Shown piece after piece: positions 7,089 through 12,006 of a DNA stretch of 12,006 nucleotides. The translations under genes were made by a program, and so were the position numbers. How positions within the stretch are numbered: the stretch's first letter is position 1; the number at the start of each line of letters is the position of its first letter. Source of the DNA: Verrucomicrobiota bacterium (GTDB lineage Bacteria > Verrucomicrobiota > Verrucomicrobiia > Verrucomicrobiales > Akkermansiaceae); NCBI GenBank assembly GCA_008932955.1, contig WBXE01000059.1:1-12006 (forward strand), written 5' to 3'. The notes beneath the pieces were generated by a model. That model was not told where the DNA came from. It made no database searches and saw only the letters and a list, made by a program, of their open reading frames with translations.

Positions 7089-7200
7089 CACCTCAAAAGC
7101 AATGTTCTAGCAGCAGTTGCTGGGTATGGCGCAGATGTGGACCGCCTGTCGCTGGTTTGGCCTCATCAGCGCACCCTCCTCACATCATTGCATCATCACT

Positions 7201-8481
7201 ATGAAACCGCATTACCTGCCCTTCCTTTTACTCACCTTTGGCAAAGCCATCTCTACAAGCCAGGCGGCACCACCAGTAAACATCGATTCGCTCGTGGCAA
7301 CTGCCGTGGACAAAAATCCCGAGCGTCTGCATTATATCGCCCAGATCGAAGCTGCCTATGCAACATTCAAATCATCCGGCAAGCTGGCCAATCCTGAACT
7401 CGGTACCCAGATCGGGCGCAAGACTTCACAGGACGGCAGCTTCCGCGCCGAGGGCGCTGCCTGGTCCGTTTCACTGTCGCAGACTTTTGAATGGCCTGGC
7501 CGGATCGGATTGAGAAAGGCCATCGCCAACAAGGACCTTGAACTCGCGCAACTCGGTCTCCAGCAATTCACCGCCGCGCTTACCGCCCGGGTTCGGACTC
7601 TGGCATTCAAGACCTTTGCAGGAAAAGAACGCGAAACTGCAGCCCGCGAAGTAGCAGACCGATTCCAAAGCCTGCGCGAAGTGCTGGTGCAGCGCGATTC
7701 AGCCGGTCTCACCCCCAAGCTGGAACTGCGCGTCATTGAGGCCACTACACTCACGCTGCGACGTCAGGCGGCGGACACCGCTCTTGAGCAAAAGAAGTCA
7801 CTTATCGAGTTGAATCTTCTGCTTGGAAGACCCGCAGGTAATGAACTCGCGATTCAAGCGCCCGCCTTTGCGCTGGTGAGGCTCCCCCCCCAGAACCAGC
7901 TCATGAAACTGGCGCGCGCCCATAACTTCGAGATGAAAATCAAGACGGCGGAGCTGGAGCAACAAGGCTTCCATGTGGCGCTGAGGAAAAATGAGCGATT
8001 TCCAGCCATCACTGTAAGCCCGATGTATTCGCAGGAAAAGGCTGGCGCGACCGATCGCATCGTGGGCGTGGGCATCTCCATCCCTCTGCCTTTGTGGAAC
8101 CGAAACGAAGCCAACCTCGCCACATCGCAAGCCAAGCAGCGGCAGGCGGAGGCTATGCTGCGAGCGGCCACGATCGATCTGGAAAAGGACATCGCCATCG
8201 CCGCGGCGACCTACGACGCACGGCGCGAGGAGATCGGCGACTGGAAACCGGAATCAATTGACGCCTTCCGGGAGGCCGCTGCTCTGGCGGACAAGCACTA
8301 TCGCCAGGGTGCCGTGGCATCTGCCATCTATCTGGAGCTTCAGCAGAAATATCTCGATGCCGTCGATACACTGCTCAGCGCAAAAGCGGAGGCGATGGAA
8401 GCAAGGCTGCATCTCGAAGAACTCACAGGCTCTAGCCTTGATCTGTCGAAAACCTCAACTTTCAAGAAGGCTGCGCGATGA
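7201..8481 (+). CDS. TolC-family outer-membrane factor, CzcC-like
   Basis: The 426-residue protein has a Sec signal peptide (about 1-22, cleavage near SQAA/PP) with no lipobox Cys. It is largely helical with the pseudo-repeated outer-membrane-efflux architecture. SLSQTFEWPGRIGLRK (91-106) and VGVGISIPLPLWNRNEANLA (288-307) are the two beta-hairpin/linker signatures seen in CzcC-type proteins of heavy-metal efflux systems. The protein would form the trimeric exit duct for the RND pump encoded next. I chose ATG at 7201 because it starts directly at the signal peptide; an in-frame TTG at 7117 would add an implausible 28-residue extension. Its stop overlaps the pump's ATG by 4 nt (ATGA), so the two are translationally coupled. 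A leader repeat and hairpin cluster lie upstream. No sign of truncation. Confidence 0.9.
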   Translation: MKPHYLPFLLLTFGKAISTSQAAPPVNIDSLVATAVDKNPERLHYIAQIEAAYATFKSSGKLANPELGTQIGRKTSQDGSFRAEGAAWSVSLSQTFEWPGRIGLRKAIANKDLELAQLGLQQFTAALTARVRTLAFKTFAGKERETAAREVADRFQSLREVLVQRDSAGLTPKLELRVIEATTLTLRRQAADTALEQKKSLIELNLLLGRPAGNELAIQAPAFALVRLPPQNQLMKLARAHNFEMKIKTAELEQQGFHVALRKNERFPAITVSPMYSQEKAGATDRIVGVGISIPLPLWNRNEANLATSQAKQRQAEAMLRAATIDLEKDIAIAAATYDARREEIGDWKPESIDAFREAAALADKHYRQGAVASAIYLELQQKYLDAVDTLLSAKAEAMEARLHLEELTGSSLDLSKTSTFKKAAR

Positions 8482-11400
8482 TTGACAAAATTCTTGAGTT
8501 CTCGATGCGCCAGCGCGCCTCTGTACTGCTGGGCGCGCTTGCCCTGCTGGGAGCTGGTTTGTGGTCTGCAACGCGGCTTCCCATGGACGCCGTGCCAGAC
8601 ATTACGGGCGTGCAAGTGCAGGTGAACACGGAGGTCGCTGCACTCGCTGGCGAGGAGTCCGAGCGCCTCGTCACGCGACCGCTGGAGATCGAGCTGGCAG
8701 GATTGCCGGGCGTGGAAGAAATGCGCTCCCTGACGAAGTTCGGCCTCTCACAGATCACGCTGCAATTCAGTGACAACACTGACATCTACCATGCCCGTCA
8801 GCTTGTGGCCGAGCGCTTGCAGACGGCGATGAACAACCTGCCGCCGGGTACCGCCCCGAAGCTGGCGCCGATCAGCACCGGCTTGGGTGAAATTTTCTAT
8901 TACAACGTTAATTACAAAACCGACGCTAAAAACAAGCCTGCAACGGAACAGGAGCAGTTGCTGGAGCTGAGCGAGCTTCAGGAATATCTCATCAAGCCCC
9001 TGCTGCGCACGGTCAAGGGCATTGCAGAGATCAACGGCACCGGCGGCTACGAGCGGCAGTTCGTCGTGCAGCCGAAGCCACAGGCACTCGAAGACATTGG
9101 CATGACCTTCAGCGAACTCGCCGCGATTATCGCACAGAACGTCGAGAACGCCGGCGGGGGCATTATCAGCCGTGGCGGCGAGCAGCTCACCATCCGCGCC
9201 GTCAGTTGCGTCAATACTATCGATGATCTCGGTAACCTGTCGGTCAAGTTCGGCGCCGCAGTCAAGCCGATGCTGGTGAAGGATGTGGCCGAGGTAAGCA
9301 GCGGCGTGAAGTTCCGCAGCGGAGCCGCCACGCTGAACGGCAAGGAAACCGTCATCGGCACCACCCTCATGCTCGCGGGTGAAAATAGCCGGGAGGTGGC
9401 GCAGCGCGTGAAGGAACGCATCGCTGAGATTCAAACCAAACTGCCGGAAGGCGTGGAGATTGAGCCGCAATATGACCGCTCCATCCTCATCAATAAATCC
9501 ATCGCCACAGTGGAAAAGAATCTTTTTGAAGGCGCAGTCCTGGTGGTTGTGGTGTTGCTTTTGCTGCTGGGAAACTGGCGCGCCGCCTTGATCGTGGCCT
9601 GTGCCATCCCCTTGTCCTTCCTCTTTGCGCTCATCGGCATGGTGCGCAGCGGCGTATCGGGAAACCTGATGTCTCTCGGGGCTGTGGACTTCGGCCTCAT
9701 TATCGATGGCGCGGTGGTGATCGTGGAGAACATCGTACGCGAACTAGGCATCAAACAACATCAACTCGGCCGCAAACTCACTCCCGAGGAGCGATCCCGT
9801 GTCGTGCTGCACGCCAGCAAGCGGGTCGGTTCGCCGATGTTCTTCGGCGTGGTCATCATCACCATTGTTTACATTCCAATCCTCGCTCTCACCGGCATCG
9901 AGGGAAAGATGTTCCACCCGATGGCCATCACCGTGATGCTCGCCCTCACCGGCGCGCTGCTGCTGGCGCTTACGCTCATGCCCGTGCTCTGCTCCTTCCT
10001 GCTCGGCGGCATCATTCATGAAGGCGACATCTTCCTAATGCGTCTGGCAAAGGGCATCTACCGCCCCCTGCTCAATCTCGCCCTCAAGCTGCGCTGGATC
10101 GTGGTGCCGGCGGCCATCGCGCTTTGCGCCGGATCCGTCTGGCTCTTCAATCACCTCGGTGCGGAGTTTGTGCCGAAGCTGGATGAAGGCTCCATCACCG
10201 CCATGCTCTACAAGCCCGTGGGCATGAGTATGGATGAGTCTATCAAAACCGACATCGCCGTAGAGAACCTGCTGCTCAAGGATTTTCCCGAACTGACGCG
10301 CATTTTCACCCGCATCGGCACGAGCGCCATCGCCAGCGACCCCATGCCGCCCAATGAGAGCGACGTTTACATCTTCTACAAAGACTTCGCTAACTGGCCG
10401 AAGACGGCCGGCCGGCCGACCACGAAAGCCGAGTTACGCGAACACATTGAGGCTGCGCTCAAGAAGATGAACCCTAACTACGACATCCTCTTTGCCCAGC
10501 CCATTGAGATGCGGTTTAATGAGATGCTCGAAGGCACCAAGGCCGAGATCGCGGTCAAAATCTTCGGCAACGATTACGATGTGCTGGAGAAGCTCGCCGA
10601 ACAGACCAAAAAGATCCTCCAAGGCACTCCCGGTGCTGCACAGGTCGAGTTTGAAACCGATGGCCGCACCCCGCAGCTGCAGATTGATGTGAAGCGAGAC
10701 GCCCTGCAACGCTACAACCTGCAGGCCGCCGAAGTGAACCGCGCCGTCAATGCCGCGCTAGCCGGCGAGACGGTGGGCCGAGTCGTCGATGGCGACAAGC
10801 GCCGTGACATCGTCGTGCGCATGCCCGAAGCGCTGCGCGCCGATGACGAGCAAATCAAAGCCCTGCCGCTGCGCGTGGGCGAGGCGGGTCTCATTCACAT
10901 GGGACAGGTCGTCGATTTCAAGACCGTCAAAGTCGTAGAGCCGATCAACCGCGACGACGGCCATCGCCGGGCTGCGCTGATGGTGAACCTGGACGGTCGT
11001 GATGTGGAGAGCTTCGTACGCGATGCCGCACAGCGCATCAAGGATCAGGTGAAGCTGCCCGAAGGCTATATCGTCGAGTTCGGCGGACAGTTCAAAAACC
11101 TGCAAGAGGCGCGGACGCGTCTGGCGGTGGTCGTGCCGTCCGCGCTGGCGCTGATCTTCGTGCTCATCTTCCTGGCTTTTGGTAGCCTGCGCCAGGCATT
11201 CATCGTCTATTCCGGCATTCCGCTCGCAGTCACTGGCGGTGTGGCGGCGCTCTGGCTGCGCGGCATGCCCTTCAGCATCACCGCAGCCGTGGGCTTTATT
11301 GCGCTCAGCGGTGTCGCTGTGCTCAATGGCCTCGTCATGATCACCTACTTCAATCAATTGCGCGAGGCCGGCCGCAAGCTGCGCGATGCCGTAATCGAAG

Positions 11401-11645
11401 GCAGCATCACGCGGTTGAGACCGGTTTTGATGACCGCACTCGTCGCCTCACTCGGCTTCGTCCCGATGGCCATTGCCACCGGCACCGGTGCGGAAGTGCA
11501 ACGTCCGCTCGCCACCGTGGTCATCGGGGGCATCCTTAGTTCCACGTTCCTGACTCTCATCGTGCTGCCTGTGCTGTATGCGATGTTTGAGCGAAAACCG
11601 CAGCGCCGAGATGATGAGATCTCCGCAGTACATGGTGACAGATGA
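8478..11645 (+). CDS. CzcA-type heavy-metal efflux RND pump
   Basis: The 1055-residue, 12-TM inner-membrane proton antiporter has two periplasmic domains (about 35-340 and 560-880). TM4 reads AVDFGLIIDGAVVIVEN (402-418). Asp404, Asp410 and Glu417 match the proton-relay residues described for CzcA (Asp402, Asp408, Glu415), and the DFG...DGAV form marks the divalent-cation (Zn/Co/Cd/Ni) HME class rather than the Cu/Ag CusA class. LPMDAVPDITG (34-44) and GVAVLNGLVMITYFNQL (945-961) are also typical. Length is normal. ATG at 8478 overlaps the upstream stop. The expected periplasmic adaptor (CzcB) is absent between the two genes and in the 361 nt downstream. Metal specificity is a class-level inference. 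CTAG is rarer in this gene and its partner than in the left half of the window. Confidence 0.93.
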   Translation: MIDKILEFSMRQRASVLLGALALLGAGLWSATRLPMDAVPDITGVQVQVNTEVAALAGEESERLVTRPLEIELAGLPGVEEMRSLTKFGLSQITLQFSDNTDIYHARQLVAERLQTAMNNLPPGTAPKLAPISTGLGEIFYYNVNYKTDAKNKPATEQEQLLELSELQEYLIKPLLRTVKGIAEINGTGGYERQFVVQPKPQALEDIGMTFSELAAIIAQNVENAGGGIISRGGEQLTIRAVSCVNTIDDLGNLSVKFGAAVKPMLVKDVAEVSSGVKFRSGAATLNGKETVIGTTLMLAGENSREVAQRVKERIAEIQTKLPEGVEIEPQYDRSILINKSIATVEKNLFEGAVLVVVVLLLLLGNWRAALIVACAIPLSFLFALIGMVRSGVSGNLMSLGAVDFGLIIDGAVVIVENIVRELGIKQHQLGRKLTPEERSRVVLHASKRVGSPMFFGVVIITIVYIPILALTGIEGKMFHPMAITVMLALTGALLLALTLMPVLCSFLLGGIIHEGDIFLMRLAKGIYRPLLNLALKLRWIVVPAAIALCAGSVWLFNHLGAEFVPKLDEGSITAMLYKPVGMSMDESIKTDIAVENLLLKDFPELTRIFTRIGTSAIASDPMPPNESDVYIFYKDFANWPKTAGRPTTKAELREHIEAALKKMNPNYDILFAQPIEMRFNEMLEGTKAEIAVKIFGNDYDVLEKLAEQTKKILQGTPGAAQVEFETDGRTPQLQIDVKRDALQRYNLQAAEVNRAVNAALAGETVGRVVDGDKRRDIVVRMPEALRADDEQIKALPLRVGEAGLIHMGQVVDFKTVKVVEPINRDDGHRRAALMVNLDGRDVESFVRDAAQRIKDQVKLPEGYIVEFGGQFKNLQEARTRLAVVVPSALALIFVLIFLAFGSLRQAFIVYSGIPLAVTGGVAALWLRGMPFSITAAVGFIALSGVAVLNGLVMITYFNQLREAGRKLRDAVIEGSITRLRPVLMTALVASLGFVPMAIATGTGAEVQRPLATVVIGGILSSTFLTLIVLPVLYAMFERKPQRRDDEISAVHGDR

Positions 11646-11734
11646 AAAGTGGAAAGTAGAATTCGCTCCCTCGCTTGCGCAAACGTCTCGTTCACAAACT
11701 CCTTACTCCCGATCACAGCCCGATCCGTGAGGTC

Positions 11735-11884
11735 CCCTCTACTATTTATCTGTCACCCTGTAATGCCTGACCTCGAAGGCGTCCGCCACCTCAAAATCGC
11801 CGCTGCAAGAATTTTCCAACGAAATTCCTTGGCAATGCGGAGCGGATAACTATTTTTTCGCCTGTAGAGTATTCCCATGAATTC
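11735..11884 (+). repeat. Leader repeat copy B, downstream of the efflux genes
   Basis: This is the longer partner of the sequence at 6979-7088, in the same orientation, beginning 89 nt after the RND pump stop. It has 40 extra nt between the two conserved blocks (11766-11810). The conserved block runs into the ATGAAT at 11877, so it is positioned as the promoter and 5' leader of the next gene. No inverted terminal repeats or transposase are seen. Confidence 0.75.
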
Positions 11885-12006
11885 GGCCGCAACCCACTGT
11901 CCCCTGCCCAAATCCGCAGTTTGGAGGTTCCTGTCTCTTCTTTTCGCCGAAACACCGCCCTTCCGAAACACCGAAACACCTCTACCGTCCCCCCTTTTTC
12001 CCCGCC
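11877..12006 (+). CDS. Putative partial CDS, 5' end only
   Basis: The ATG at 11877 sits right at the end of leader copy B. Its frame stays open for 43 codons to the window edge. The product begins MNSAATHCPLPKSAV and becomes Pro/Thr-rich; three copies of CCGAAACACC (11947-11956, 11963-11972, 11971-11980) cause the ETP-type repeats. No domain is recognisable in this fragment. An ECF-type sigma factor or a short leader ORF is conceivable, but nothing seen here proves either. It may also not be coding at all. Confidence 0.35.
   Translation, partial: MNSAATHCPLPKSAVWRFLSLLFAETPPFRNTETPLPSPLFPR

Noticed and set aside
7117..7200. TTG start extending the outer-membrane factor by 28 residues
   Set aside because: The extension precedes a complete signal peptide starting at ATG 7201, so it would bury the export signal.
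8748..9470. Minus-strand 240-codon frame opposite the RND pump gene
   Set aside because: Antisense shadow of a strongly conserved coding region, with no recognisable domain.
11649..11849. Plus-strand 66-codon frame between the RND gene and leader copy B
   Set aside because: It runs through the conserved leader repeat, whose copy A has indels that would break the frame; probably non-coding.
6979..11884. Flanking leader copies considered as insertion-sequence ends
   Set aside because: They are direct and imperfect, with different internal lengths; no terminal inverted repeats, target duplication or transposase can be seen.

Overview
The window looks like a chromosomal segment from a GC-rich, Gram-negative bacterium. 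My best guess is Verrucomicrobiota or a relative in the PVC group. This rests on secreted GH2 and SGNH hydrolases with Sec signal peptides, a DR2241-type CbiX chelatase, an RND/TolC efflux pair that implies an outer membrane, and weak or absent Shine-Dalgarno sites. It is an inference, because no rRNA or marker gene is present.

Layout. Positions 1-330 hold a REP-like array of GC-rich hairpins in roughly 109-bp units, cut by the window edge. Next, on the minus strand, is a two-domain CbiX-type chelatase with a Cys-rich DR2241-like C-terminus (342-1934). A plus-strand block follows: a possible 32-residue Lys-rich microprotein (2110-2208), a secreted SGNH/GDSL hydrolase (2264-3100) and a secreted GH2 glycosidase (3199-4971). 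The GH2 gene converges on a minus-strand TauE/SafE-like membrane protein (4985-5725), with a hairpin spanning the junction. A VC0807-family membrane protein (6071-6847) comes next, then a hairpin-rich non-coding stretch.

The right half is a heavy-metal efflux unit: a CzcC/TolC-like outer-membrane factor (7201-8481) overlapping by 4 nt a CzcA-type RND pump (8478-11645). The pump has the divalent-cation (Zn/Co/Cd/Ni) TM4 signature. No CzcB-type periplasmic adaptor lies between or beside them. The unit is bracketed by two diverged direct copies of a leader-like sequence (6979-7088 and 11735-11884), and its CTAG frequency is clearly lower than in the left half. Together these suggest that czcC-czcA was inserted or recombined as a cassette. 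The second leader copy ends at the ATG of an ORF that runs off the window.

How the genes may work together: the SGNH hydrolase and GH2 enzyme could act jointly on exported or environmental glycans. The CzcC/CzcA pair would form a trans-envelope metal exporter if an adaptor is supplied from elsewhere. I see no obvious single pathway linking the left and right halves, and no complete new defence or mobile system. The most unusual items are the duplicated leader around the adaptor-less efflux pair, the mutually exclusive hairpins at 6926-6964, and the REP-like array with a compensatory inverted hairpin.
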